Assembly (NCBI RefSeq): GCF_000002995.4
Contig: NW_025062479.1
Coordinates: 20,084,721 to 20,148,720, forward strand
DNA from: Brugia malayi
Lineage: Eukaryota > Nematoda > Chromadorea > Rhabditida > Onchocercidae
DNA: 64,000 bases
Direction: 5' to 3'
The translations under genes were made by a program, and so were the position numbers. Shown in pieces: positions 12,001-25,124 of the stretch. The notes beneath the pieces are model-generated. The model was not told the origin of the DNA. It was given only the letters and a program-made list of their open reading frames with translations, and searched no databases. Within the stretch, counting starts at the first letter, position 1. Each line of letters begins with the position of its first letter.

Positions 12001-15000
12001 TCTTATCATTATCACTTCTATTGTCATTTTACCTTCCTTTTCAATAGCTGCATTCAATTTTAATTGCACATTCTTATCACTATCATTATCAAACTTCCTA
12101 TTATTATAACTATATCTAACTAAAATTTGTATGTTTTGCTTAATTTGTCGTTTTACTTCCTTCTTCATCTTTCTCCTCTTTCCCATTTAATTTTTCCCTG
12201 CTTCTAAAATTCCCATTAATGTTTTCTTAAGATTTCATCTCTACCTTTAACCCATCTTTTTTCCCCGCCCTTTACGATCATTCAAATTATTCGCTGCTCA
12301 CAATATCATTGTTCATCAGTGTAGATGCAATTTCATCGCTGATATATTGCCGTCAATCGAATGACTGTCCTATATGATATTAATTAAGTCTGTTTTCGTT
12401 TTAATTGTTATCAAATTCTATTCCGGATTGTTTTAGAAGCTTTTGGGTTGTTGTCCCGTCTTCAAATGATATTTCTGTTGGAGTTTTCCGGTTCACTATA
12501 TTATCTTGAAATTGTTATATCCCGGCTGGTTTACTATTCTTCTTCAAAAGGCTTTCCCTATCTAGCTTTCTGGACTACTATCCTATCTTGAACTATTTTC
12601 ACATTGAAGCTTTTCAGTTCACTGCGTTATTTTCAAATGACATTTCCGCTGGAGTCTTCCGGTTTGCTACCCTGTCTTAGAACTCCATTCCCTAACCTGC
12701 CTCCTAGCTCATTCTTTGGTCAAGCAGTACTTCCCAAACGGCTAACCGGATTACTGTCCTGTCTTGAAACCATTTCACCTGGTTACCTTTCGTGGCTTTG
12801 TCCCATCTTGAAATAGCACATCCCACCAGTAGATCTTGCCGGACTGCTCTATTATGTTCTAGAACGGTTTCTTAGAAGATTTTCCGGGCTATTACCATGT
12901 CTCCATCATGAAACGATATCCTTGGTTATCATGAAGTGGTATCCTTGGCATAAAACTGTTAAGATGATCTGTCAGCTATATTTTAGCACAAATTAGCTAA
13001 ATATTAACCGATATCTAGAAAAAACCAGAAAATTCCATTTCATTCCATTCCTCAGCTTCCTAGTCGCTTTTTTGGCTCTTTATAGTACTGTTTTCTTTGG
13101 GTCACAAAATAGTTTCCGGAACCTGCGCTTTGTCTAATTTACATCTTTTTTGATCTTCAAAATTATTATGATATTTTTCATTCCGATTTTTTTCTAAAAA
13201 AATTTCTGTTACTTCGTAAATGATACACTAATAAAACGATTTTTTTTCCTTCAAAAATTTTTTTAAGATATTTGTGACAAACCAAAATAGAAGACTGAAA
13301 TTTATAAATCCCAAAACGGAAATGGGATTTATTTCTAATACAATTTGTGGATATTATAATACAAGGAAAACAATCCGTTCATCGTCATTATCTCTTCTCA
13401 CTAAACATCGTTCATCATTATCATATCATTGTCATTGTTCATTATCATCATCATCAACAATTAATATGCAACAATTTCAATCTGCCAAAATAACAATTCC
13501 TAGTAATTTAAATACTGAAAGGTATCTTCTTATATATGTTTTTTTTTTTTTTTTTTGAATGAATCGAGTGCTTGAATATTTGAAAAAACAAACAAAAGAA
13601 AAACTTCACCGTTTTTTTTTTCCCATAATTCCTTTTAAATATCCTTTAAGTTATAATGCTTGATTTTTATTTTTGCAATTTAAAATATTTTAAAATTTTA
13701 GCACCGATGAAAATGCATGCAATGATGAGCGATTACCAGTTCAGTCCTATCGTCATTCAACATTTCGACCGTATCCGATATCTCAAGAAGATGAAAATTC
13801 ATTTCGCCCAAGTCGTTCACATGAAAGTTTATTAGCTTATTCGTCTGCTACACATACAATTGATTTAGGTTTGTCATCATATTTCTTTTTTCATCTATGA
13901 TATCAATTTCGGAAATATCCGAAATCCTTGCTGGCACTCATAGAGTAAATATTTTGACTTTTTATTTGAATGCTACATTTGTTTTTTTCCTCAACTTTTT
14001 CTCTTTATAATATAAAATCTGAAAGTGTCCCGATTAACTTTAACTTTTACGTTAAATTATGCAGTTTTTTTTTTTGATTTTTTTCAATTTCAAGAATTCA
14101 GATCATACTTATTTCGATATGCAAATAAAATGACCACAGATTTTGTTCATATTTTTGAGAGAAAAAGAAAGAAAAGTAAAGAAAAGGGATACAAATTTGA
14201 TTACAGGAAAATCTAAAAGCAATCATTTTTTTCGGATTCTGAACCTTTTCTCCTTTTTTCTGAAAGAAATTAAAATTTAGATGGAGCAGAAGCACAGATT
14301 CATTCCATCCATCCATCAGCTGTTGACGTATCAAACTATTTTGAATTACAAAATACCTATTACAGTTGTCGCAATTCACGTGAGCGGAATAGATGGATTG
14401 AGAAGTTGGTTTTTTTTTAACTATTTCTATTATCAGTTTAGTTATTTTTTTCAACTATTTCTAATTATATTTTTCTTTACCACTACATTTCTAGGTGGAA
14501 TAAGATTTCAACTTTAATAACATATGAAATTGAATGATTTTTCAAATATTTATTCAATGAAAAAGAAATAGAAATAGTTAAGTGTATAATAGCTTAACGA
14601 TGTATTCGGAAATTTTATGCAAGATTCAGAATCTTAATTAATTCCTTTAAATTCTTCTGTTCTCTAATATCTCCTTCCTTGTCTTTATTTAGATCAAAAT
14701 TCTAATTTTTCCTCATTCTTAGCTTACTAGAACTGGAATTTGAACTGATGATGGAACGATAGTAAAATGCAAACCCATAATAAAATAATTAATAATATGT
14801 TATCAATGTTTCAATTGCAACTATTATATATATATCAATGTTTGCAACAATATGTTATATATATGGTCAATATTTCAGTTTAAATCAATTCTGTTAAACC
14901 GAAAATCTTCAAATTTATTCAATAACTTCTTTTGCAAATATATTTTAATGCTTCAACTAATTTTTTTTTTTCGCTTACAAATGCATTTTATTTCATTATG

Positions 15001-18000
15001 GCTTCTTATGCAGTAGATTTATGTCCAATTCGGAAATTTCAAAAATCACTGGAAACAAATTAATATATTGGATTAAAAAATCAAAAAAAGCACACGAAAT
15101 ATTGTTAATACTCAAAAAACTGAAATTATTTTTTTTTGGAAAAAAAAAAATTATTTAAAAATTATTCTAGCATTCATTTTTAAGATTTGATTACCATAAA
15201 TCCAATTTTAATTAATACATTTCATTCGATAAACCAATCCATCTTCTATTTTTTTCTGTTTCCAAAAAAAGGATCGTGTGGGAGAGAGAGAGGAAGCGGG
15301 AGGAAAAGAAATAAAGGGAAAAAAACTATCACATTTTCAAAAAATTTTTATTGCCATTCAGAGGTCATTTCCCTCTTTTTTCGATCCAATTTTATTTTCT
15401 ATTCAATTTAAGGTTTCCAAAGAAAGAAAGAAAAGATGAGAAAAAGAGAGATAGCGAAAGAATGAATTTGTGGTTTAAAAAGTATTTCGGCTATTTTTAT
15501 AGCTTTGTGTATTTTAACATATTGCAAATTATTACTCTTTCATATTTCATCTCTTCTTTGTGAACTCTTTCTTCTCTTCTTGACCTTTTTCTCTCTTATT
15601 CTATTTATCTGTCTCTCTTTATGACAGAAAACGTTTGGGTTGATCATGAAATTACAAATTAATTTTTTCTCTTACAGCAGATTCCATATTATGCCGAAAT
15701 ATTAATTTCGATTTTTAGATTTTCAAAAATCTAAAATTCTAAAATTTCTCCTAATTTATAACAGCTTCATATTTTCTTTTTCATACTTTTCCATTCTCAC
15801 ATGCAGTTTGAGACAACATTTCATATTGACGAATTGCATGGCTACTAAACCATTCAGTGCTGACCACTGTTGACCACAGTGACCGCAACCACCATGCACT
15901 CAAATAGTTTCCTTCTTCTTCTGTTTTCCCTCTCAAATGGTCGATCATTTCAATGACATTGTGTTGTTGTTGTTGTCATTGTATTTATAACTTTATTTGT
16001 TATTGTTGTTGTTTATTTGTTTGTTTCTTAGACTGTATATTAGATGAACCATACCATCCCACTCTTACCTCTTTCTCTCTCTCTCTCTCTCTTTACAATT
16101 ATCATACCAAACCATTTCCCGTTTCTTCATCTTTTGTCATATGCAAACATTTAAAGTGTTCACAACAATAATGGCTGATGATGATAATGATGCTACGAGA
16201 ATGATTGTTTACGCATCATCATTGGTACCACATCACATCTCTCCACAATTCAATAATTCAATTTCATTTTTAGAACTTCTCTCATTTGCTCCTCCAATGC
16301 TATTGCTTACTTTTCTTCTTACTCTACTGCCAAGGTTGTATAAATTTTTACACTTCTTAATTATTGCTCACCTATGCCTCAAAAAAAAAAAAAAAATCAC
16401 TCAACATCTTTTTTTGATACTGATAGAAATCTTTTAGGTTTTTAACATTTTCAAATTTTAAATTTCAGTCTGTCACTTTTCTTTCAATTTTTCATTACGT
16501 GCGTTGTTATCAGACTTTTCATCATCTTTCAAAATGTATCAATTTTGTCTCCATCATTTCTTCACATCTGCCATCTGGCATCATTTGTGACCAAAAACTC
16601 ATTTTATTTTCAGATTTTTATTTTTTAAGAGGAGTAGAAGGTTTCAGAAAGCGCAATGAAGGAGTGTTTGTGTAAAAGATTTAAATTTTAAGATTTAATA
16701 TGGAATTGAGAGTTTTTTTTTTTTTGCTAAATTACAATTATATGTAGCAAAAAGGAAAATTAACTTTTATAATCTTCTCACTTTTGAATTTGTAAATTGT
16801 AGTATTTTTCCATTGGCAAATAAATATTTTGTTTAAAAATTGATTCATCGAAATTTAGATTTCTAATATTTCCTCTGAAATTTTATTTTAACAAAATTTT
16901 CTTTTCCTTTTTAGTTAAATAAAATGAAAACTTTAAAATATATTAGTGTATAGTAAAACATGTGCTTTTTTCCTTTTTTAAACCACTATCCAATTTAATT
17001 TTTAATCAATTATTTCATGATTTTAATTAAATTCTACTATTACTCCATTATCATATATGCTCCCGAAATGTCTCCTTCAAACGCAATGAAATTTCATTTT
17101 GTTTGACAGTGTTGTGAAAGTACCAGTGAAATAATATATATACATACATAATTTAATTTGCATCGAAAATATTTTATTCTTCTCTTATCTTCAAAGGTCA
17201 TCCTTCTAATCCGAAATCAATTTTCGATTTACTCATACAATAGCTTAATCTGAAATCTTTACAATTTGATTTATAATACGAAAGAGGAAATAAATTATTA
17301 GTTATAATTTATTTTCCTTTCATAAATATACATTCACTACTGTTTATTTCTTTCATAACTCACTTATTACTCTATAATTTAAGATTTTTAAGTAAGTTAT
17401 CAATGTGTGTATAAATTCTGCATATATTCTAGATATTCAATCAAAATATTTCTACTCGATTTTAAAAGGGGTTCTTTATGTTTATAATACTTTTGGGACG
17501 AAAATAATATTAACATTAATAATAATACCTCTATGATTACTCGATAAATCCCTATATAAGACATTTCAGTTCTTAAATTTTGAATTCAGTTTCTTTTTTT
17601 TCTCCAATTCAGTTTCTTTTTTTTTTTTTCTCCAATATAGTTGATTATATGCTGTAATATTTATTAATATCAGTTAAATGAATCAGCCAATTTTAAATTT
17701 TACCAATCCAACTGGTTAGAAAATGGTAATGAAATTGAAAAGAACAAATTTAAATGAGTTACAACTAGAAGAGCGTGATATCTTTTTAAGAATTATGATT
17801 GTCATATAAATATGTCGCGTGAATTAACTAGTGATTTGTTATAGCTTGTAAAGTGACCAATGGTTTGTTATAGCGAGATGAGATGACCAATATGGTCTAA
17901 TTGTGACTTATAAAATGACCGATAGCTTTTGATATATGGTCAATTCTTAGTAATGATGCTCTTGGGTAGATAATTTGTCCATTTTAACATAAGCATTAAA

Positions 18001-21000
18001 ATTAGATGAAATATGACTATTTTTACTCTTAATTCTTTTAATCCTTCAAATATTCTAAAATTAATTTCAGGGATAAAATTTTGATTGCGTGAATTTTACA
18101 AATGATCAAAAAGTAAGAGAAAAAAGTGATGTTTAAATTTCATTAATTTGGCAACAATTTCATCGGTAGATTGAAATTTCATTTCTTTCTCCCTCCTTTT
18201 TTGCTTTCTTTTTTTTTTTAACTACGCTTATTTTACATATTGGTAGAAAAACTTGTTTTATATTCTTTCATCCTCTCAAATTTCAATCTCAGCATTGCCG
18301 TCTTTCTTTTCAATAATTCGTCTTTCTAGCTTCTTTTTTTTTTTTTTTTTTGATATTCTAATCATGCATTTAATTTTCTTCTTTCTTTTTTAATTTAAAT
18401 AAAATTAAAGGATAATTTATTATCGAGATTAACAAAACGAAAAAAGAAAATGAAATTCATAATTTTCCTTTCATTTTATCTTTATCATTCTTTTTTATTA
18501 ATAGCATGAATAGAGCTTATCAGTTATCAGTGTATTTCTCGCTTTCTACCTCTTACTGCCTTTTTTTTTTTTTGCTTTTCTGCCTACTCATTATTACTAA
18601 TTATTACAAACAAATTCTATTCATTAGTTTTCTTTTTTCTCTATAACTTTTGTCGTTCCTTTTCGACAAATCCAATTTTTAATAAAGGGTAAATTTACAA
18701 TTTAACTAACTATCTTTTATTTATTTGTTACGAATTTTTAATTTTTAATGTGTTCAATTTTTGATAATTTTAGAAATCGAAAATTTTGCAATATCTAAAC
18801 GAAATTAACGTAATGAAAAATCTCGTTGGACAAAATTAAATTTGAATATGTTTATTCTTGTACTTACTAGCATATATATATATGCATGTTTTATTTATCG
18901 TCTCAATTAATCATTAAAATTCATTTATCATTGTTTTCGTCAGCCACATATCGACTTACTTACGACAATTTGACATTTATTTTTTCAAATAATTTTTTGT
19001 TTATAATTCCTAATTAATACCTTTCTTCTTTTAATTTATGGTTATCATTTCTTCTTTCAAGGAAAAAAAGGAAATTGAAATAATAGAAAAGTTTTAATTG
19101 GTAATTTTGATTAATTAAATAATAAACAAATATAAACTGATTCTTTTAAAAAAAGCAAAATTATTGTTATAACTTGTAATTATTGTTATAAAATTATTAT
19201 TACTACTATCATGCATACATTTATAAATATTTAAAATGATACACCAATAATGTGTTTCAATATGCATTCAAATTACTAAATATTTTGATATCCTTAGTGC
19301 AAGTAAGAAAAAACTTGAAAAAGAGAAAAATCTTCGAATGTATGATAAAGCATGAAGTGAAAAAAAGTATCTTAAATGTAAAAAAAAAAAAAAAAAGAAA
19401 GAAAAAAATAACAAGAATGAATTAGCTAACATAGATTCATTGCAAAGTGTAATTTATAGCATGGCAAATTTTTTATATTTAAATAAATTTTTATTTGTAT
19501 TAACTATATTTATAAATATGAAAATATTTTTTAATACAATAATTTATATATGTATAAGTGATTCAGATAAGTAAATACCTCATTGAATAATGTTTGTTGT
19601 ATGCCTATTCAGATTAGCAAATATTTAATTCGATGGTAAAATGACGTGTTTCAATTCAAAATATCAGTTTAACTTAGAATAGATTTTGTTAATTTTATTT
19701 GCTATTAGATAATAAGATTTGTATTCTTTTTTAAGTCAGTGAGAAAAAAAAGTATGCATTGTTGGCCGATCGATCCCAATGATACATAATTAATTTTTGA
19801 ATGCACCAGCGCTTCTAACAAATAAATTAGTTATTTTAAGATGCGCTCGTTTAACAGATGTTATCCATTGCATAATTAGCATAATTAGACTGTAAAACAC
19901 TAATGAACGTAATGGAAATTATCATTTATTTATGCATCCGTCTTTTTTCTTGAAAACATTTGATTTTTTAAGCTTTGTAACATTTCAGACATTTGATTGA
20001 AAATGTTTCTATTCTCTATCAGGAAATAATTTTTTTTTTTTTTTTTTTTTTGTAGATTAAAAGATTTGTGAAAATCATTATTTCGATTAGTTTTTACTCT
20101 TCCTTGCATAATAAATTTGCAAATTTAATAATAAATGGAATGAAAAAGATGAGCAATTAATTAAACAATAAAAAAGTAAATGAAAAAAAGCCTAAAAGTA
20201 TAGCACCAATACATTTTGGTTTATTTAATTCTATGAATTAATTTAAAATGAGGGATAAAATAATTGCGAATTTCATTACCGTTACTTATTCATCTTTTAA
20301 AAATTTTGAAAAGGCCATCAAAGGTCATTAAATGTTATAGAAATAAATTACATGTGGCGAATTTATTTGCCCTACAATATTGCTCGTTACGTAATTTCTG
20401 TAAAGAAGGAAAAAGAGTGTTGTGTTAAATTTATTGATTTGATAAAAAGTTAAATTGAATGACTGGAATGATTGATAAAGTGTGAACTTTTAGTGTCTTT
20501 CAAACTATTTTATGTTTATATTTTTTTTTTTTTTGTGTGTGTGTGCAAAAAAAAAAAAAAAAATTTATTCTTTCTTTTTCTTGCAAGAGAAATTATATTA
20601 ATTTAGACAAGTGGTGAACGAGAAGGGAATATAGATTTTGTAAATTTTAATTCTGTTTAAGAATTTATTTCATTTATGTTTAATGTATGGTGGATCGAAA
20701 TAGCATCCAAGTTAAATTTGATATAGGTGTAAAAATTTTAACATATAACGATGAAGCAATTTAGTAGGAAATTTCTTTTTCTGTCGATAAAGAAATTATT
20801 TGTAAATTAATCGATAAGGGAATTATTTGTGAATTTTATTTTATATTGATTTATTTTTCTTGTTTTTTGGTGATCTTCAATGTTAAATAAATTTTTTCCA
20901 TTCATTCTAATAAAATTAACAGTAGAAATTTTGTAAATTTCTAAAATATTTACCCTTGAAAATGACCGATTTGTGAAAATTCCAAAGCTGATATTTACGA

Positions 21001-24000
21001 TTTTATTAAATCTTTCAATTCATTATTAGTGTAACCAAATAATTGCATCGAATGATACAAGAGCAAAATCTGTCAATGTAATGGTCAGTTATGAACTATG
21101 ATTTTCGAAATTTATTTATACAAATAATTGGTGACATCGTGATTTTCATTTATGCTTTATGAAAATGTTTGTTAGTCAGCTCAACCATCATTTCGGAATC
21201 TATTTATGCTCTTAATAGTAATGACAATGATAACTACTGGTGATAATGATAATGATAATAGCTCAGTATCAGTAATGTTGCTGATCCCGACAATGATTCA
21301 GGATAACTTTACATTTATTCCTTATGAAAATGTTAACAAAATCGCTCAATTATGGTTTTTAAGCTGATTTCCTCACTATCATTGTCATTAAGATAATGAT
21401 AGTGATTGTAATTGTGCATTTTCTTTTGAAACAAATTTCCACTCATGCTTTTTGAAAGTATTACTTACTTATCATTTACTCGATGATAATTCTGCAATAT
21501 TATGCTAAACTTAATAATTCTTACCTATAAAACGTTTTCTCTTACTTTTTTTACTGCCGCTTTCTTTACTTATTATTATGACTGTTGCTATTATTACTTC
21601 CAATTTATTTATCTTTAAAATTTGATGATAACTTGGAGAATTGATTGAGAAAAAAGGAAATTAGAAAATACATTATAAAGAAAAACACAAAAAGAAATTA
21701 TTTCGTTTTTCTTTTTTAAATAATAATATTTAATTTTCTTAATTTTTCTCCGCATGCGTGGGATTTATTTATTTTATTCATTTATTAAAATTAATATAGA
21801 ATTATTCGTTTTCCTTTTTTTAATTTCTTGTTTTTTTTTTTTTTTTTTGCAGGTCTAATTATTTTTGAATAATATTGTTGTGATATAAAATGAATTTTTC
21901 CTCTTTTTTTTCTTCCCTTTGTCCTTTTCCGAATCAATTCATTTCATATCATTAGGGTAGCCCTATTGTTATTAGCTATATTTCATTTTCATCTGAATTT
22001 TTCGACTTGTAATACTTATAAATTTTATATCTTTATTTTATCGATATCGAATGAAATTTTCGATTGAGATTTATGCAATTAATGTTTCTGCTAATTTCAA
22101 CTTCTTATTTAGTAGTCAATTTTTTTCCTTTTGATAATTGTAGGCAATTCTATAAAGATTTAACAATATGATTGAAATTTTAAGTTGAAAGTAAATTCTG
22201 AAGGAGATTTTATTCTGTGGTAATTTATTTAGCATGAATTTCTATAAATATAAATCGCGGGAACAAGCATTTCTAGAGGTAAAAAAAAAAAAAAAAAAAG
22301 GAGAAATGAAATGTTCCGAAAGGATTTCTATTTCTTGCAGAAATGATATCGAAAATAAAGATTTTCAATAGATATTTTTTAATTCATGCGATGTTTGTTC
22401 TATTACTGTATTGGGTAATATTCTTAGGTATACGGTATCTTGATATGATACTTAACAAAAGTACCTCTCTTATCCTCCTCTTCTATTTGTCATCCTCGAA
22501 TGTATCGTGCGTAATACTCTCAAATATTCCCGTTAATTCTTGTTAACCTAATTTTGTTAAAATATACAAATACCTACAAAGCGCGAGTATCTTTCCCCTC
22601 TTTTCTTTTATTAAATTCATTGAAATTATGCATATCGTTTAAGATTTCCTTCCTTTCCATACTTAGATTTTCCTCATTTCTTCTGATTTTATGAAAATTT
22701 AGAAATTCACATGTCCTATTCTCCTTTTATTTTAAGAAAATTTAAAAATTCAATTAATTTCTTTTCTTTTGTCGATGCTGATACACAAAAGCCAATAACA
22801 ATGATAGATGTTTTTCTCGCATTGTTTTTGTTTACATTAGTTCTTTTTATTCATTTTTTTCTCTGAAAATTTGATTTGCATGTTAGCGTAGAAGCGAATA
22901 ATTTACTGATGTGTATTAGTATAAGTTATCCGGTATAGCATATCATAAAATGCCAGTTTTTAACAATTTGTAATGCACCAATAGCGGAAAAATTATTCCA
23001 TTTTGCATATTTCTTCATTTATATCAGTTGTGACAAATTTATTTGAGCTAATATTTAGCAAACGTTCTATCCTATTCTAAAATTACCTGGCAAAATAATA
23101 ATTTTATATGGTGATAAGATATTCTATAATGAATTCTATTTAAAAGTTAACTATAAAATGAGGTTTATCAGTTGTTAAGCTTGAGTTGTAAGATTTGAGA
23201 AATTATTATAATATTTCATTTGATGACTTTATAATATAAATATTTCATATTTTTATCATTTCTGCGTTTTAGTTACATCCTGTTTTATTCATTTATTCCA
23301 CTTCTTTATTCTATTTCGTTCAGTTATTAATTTAATTCTATTTAAATAATTTAACTCCATTTGGAAGAAATCTAATTCTATTTAATTACGTATAATCATC
23401 GGTTACTCAGTTTATCCATTTATTGATTATATTTGTTTTTTAGTTATTCATCAAATTAATTACAAGTTTCCTCTTAAAACGACTTTTGGGAAGTTTAATA
23501 ATATTCATAAAATTTACTCTAATTGTCGGTAATTTTTTAATGGAAGGATTTTATAGATGGCTTCTTAATAAATGGAAGGAAGGGATTTAAATTTGAGAAA
23601 ATTTGACCAGTTTGGTATCATTGGCCTCTTTCTTAAAAATTTAATACTTTACCAATTTTTTCGCAAAAACGATTCAAATAAATGAGCATTTCTAAATGAT
23701 TACAGCAAATGATTTTGGTTTCTTTTTTTTTTTTTTCAAAATTGTGTTTAAATATTTTTTCAATAATTTTTGCATTTGATTTATTCAAAATTTTCTGAAT
23801 TTTATCATATTGCATTTTTTTTCGATCTTTTTTTAAAAAAATGCATTTGATTTAAAGCGGAATTATTTCATTGAATGGATTTGAAATTTTATTTCAAAAA
23901 AAAAAAATACATATGAGTTTATATCGGATAATATAGAAGTCATTTTTTTTTGATATATTTTGAACTTATCTGTTCTCATCAAGTAGCACATCCTTTTTTC

Positions 24001-25085
24001 TTTTCAAATGAATTAATGAAACGATCATTTGCAAATATTTTCTTTCTAAATTTTCTGAACATTTTTCGCGGATTTATATTTTTATCGCGAAACATTGATC
24101 GGTTTTCTCATTTAAAATCGTATAAGTTACAACATTTTTATCATATTGTTATGATTAACTCATTTATATTATTCAAGATTCAAGTCAGTCTTTATTTCAT
24201 TTTATTTTTTAATTTGTTCAATACTTACATTTTCAGTATACGACGTACAGAAAATCCGTTACGTGATCGAATGCATCGAACAGAAAATTCATTGGAATTA
24301 TGGATTTTGGAAGCTAAAGGTATTCCGATCAAACGAAAATACTACTGTGAAATATGTCTCGATAAGACATTATACGCTCGAACGTCAGCAAAACCACGTG
24401 GTGATATTTGCTTTTGGGGCGAACATTTCTATTTCAGGTCTATTTTCACTTTTATTTCTTTTTCATATTTTGTTATAATTTTAACAAGTTTTCAACTTGT
24501 ATTTTTTAATATCAATTTTTGCTGCTGTTATTGTTAAAATATGAAATTTAAACGATTATTTCTTTTTTTTTTCATTAATATTTGAAACGTTTAACAATAT
24601 TTTTTAAGAAATAATAAATAATGTAAATAAATGATGATAACTTTTACATATTATTTTTCTAATTGTAAATTTATTTTACTATCTTAAATTAATAAATATT
24701 TCTTATTTAAACATCTTTCTAGTGTGCATCCTAAAACTATTATTAAGCGGATATATTGTATACCTAAAAAATAATTTGAATTATTTTTTCAGCATATGAA
24801 AATAAAGGGAATAATTATTTTAACTTTCAGTTAGTCTTGACATATTAAAAATACAATAGTAATTTCTGATAAATTCCTTATAATTATCAATATTTCTAGT
24901 CCGATTCCAAAATTGGAAAATGTTTGCATCAATTTATATCGTGAAGCAGATGCGAAAAAGAAGAAGGATCGTTCAACGTTGATTGGTTATGTTCAAATTA
25001 AGATTGATCAACTTACTACGCGACATCCCGTTGAACGATGGTTTGTTTATTTCTTCATTTTCCTCCCTCTCTCTCTTATCAAAGC

Positions 25086-25124
<39 letters not shown>

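Larger units (their letters stand above)
14409..24236. other. 9.8-kb RasGAP intron, two candidate first exons
   Basis: Largest intron of the gene. It contains candidate alternative first exons at 16171 and 22341 (listed separately), many poly-T/poly-A runs and a block with short imperfect repeats of a 'gtgaccaatggtttgttatag' type at about 17830-17950. No further coding segment was recognised; a small undetected exon is possible because of the phase conflict across this gap. Confidence 0.6.

Noticed and set aside
12604..12816. 70-codon + frame with better G+C
   Set aside because: It lies wholly in the 45-bp minisatellite and its protein repeats with the units.
23950..24236. N-terminal extension of the long + frame ahead of the C2 exon
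   Set aside because: Phe/Ile/Leu-rich T-tract translation; a clear TTTTCAG acceptor at 24236 marks the real exon start.
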